NCBI RefSeq assembly: GCF_025143365.1
Contig: NZ_JALXPE010000061.1
Coordinates: 1 to 23,408, forward strand
Direction: 5' to 3'
DNA: 23,408 nucleotides
DNA from: Microbacterium sp. p3-SID336
GTDB taxonomy: Bacteria; Actinomycetota; Actinomycetes; Actinomycetales; Microbacteriaceae
Part shown: positions 23,375-23,408 of the stretch, in pieces
Layout: every line of letters begins with the position of its first letter
Position numbering within the stretch: the stretch's first letter is position 1
Made by a program: the position numbers and the translations under genes
Notes under the pieces: generated by a model
What the model was told of the DNA's origin: nothing
What the model saw: the letters and a program-made list of their open reading frames with translations, nothing else
The model's database searches: none

Positions 23375-23408
23375 AAACACCTGCACAGGGGTCGCCGCCT
23401 CGAAGACA

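Overview
The window looks like chromosome from a high-GC Gram-positive bacterium of the Actinomycetota, probably of Microbacteriaceae/Microbacterium type. Nearly all genes use G/C-ending codons, GTG starts occur, and the maleylpyruvate isomerase is of the mycothiol-dependent family, a thiol confined to actinobacteria. The genus is inference. No rRNA, tRNA, CRISPR array or replication origin was seen.

Left part (1-5.8 kb). The window opens on what looks like the end of an IS3-type insertion sequence (1-50) abutting the N-terminal stub of a carboxylesterase (51-208). An orphan DeoR-family regulator follows (320-1132), then a short IS481-like transposase tail (about 1177-1269). Next is a tight minus-strand operon: amidohydrolase, MBL-fold hydrolase and FAH-family protein (4703 to 1391), with a divergent LysR-type regulator at 4875-5762. 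This resembles a catabolic cassette for an unknown substrate.

Middle part (5.8-11.5 kb). An alpha/beta hydrolase, a flavin-reductase-like protein and a CUT1-type sugar ABC importer lie on the minus strand. The importer has a lipoprotein binding protein and two permeases but no ATPase. The gaps hold eroded coding debris: a second solute-binding-protein tail (about 7324-7455), a probable SDR fragment (about 8149-8274) and an unidentified C-terminus with an in-frame stop (about 5847-6000).

Right part (11.7-23.4 kb). This is a coherent aromatic-acid island: an AAHS-type MFS transporter, a divergent PaaX-family regulator, an IclR-family regulator and two plus-strand operons. Operon 1 is gentisate 1,2-dioxygenase, fumarylpyruvate hydrolase and mycothiol-dependent maleylpyruvate isomerase. 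Operon 2 is an FAD monooxygenase, an ADP-forming-type acyl-CoA synthetase and an EntE-like AMP ligase. Together they match the CoA-dependent salicylate route described as sdgABCD in Streptomyces sp. WA46: salicylate, salicylyl-AMP, salicylyl-CoA, gentisyl-CoA, gentisate, maleylpyruvate, fumarylpyruvate, fumarate plus pyruvate. The AMP ligase carries the Cys and Leu that mark salicylate-specific pockets. No thioesterase for gentisyl-CoA is evident.

The most interesting regulatory signal is a TTGACA box followed 12 bp later by a TTGTWACAW palindrome. It precedes both the transporter and operon 2, and a looser copy precedes the distant alpha/beta hydrolase. This suggests one regulator for all three.
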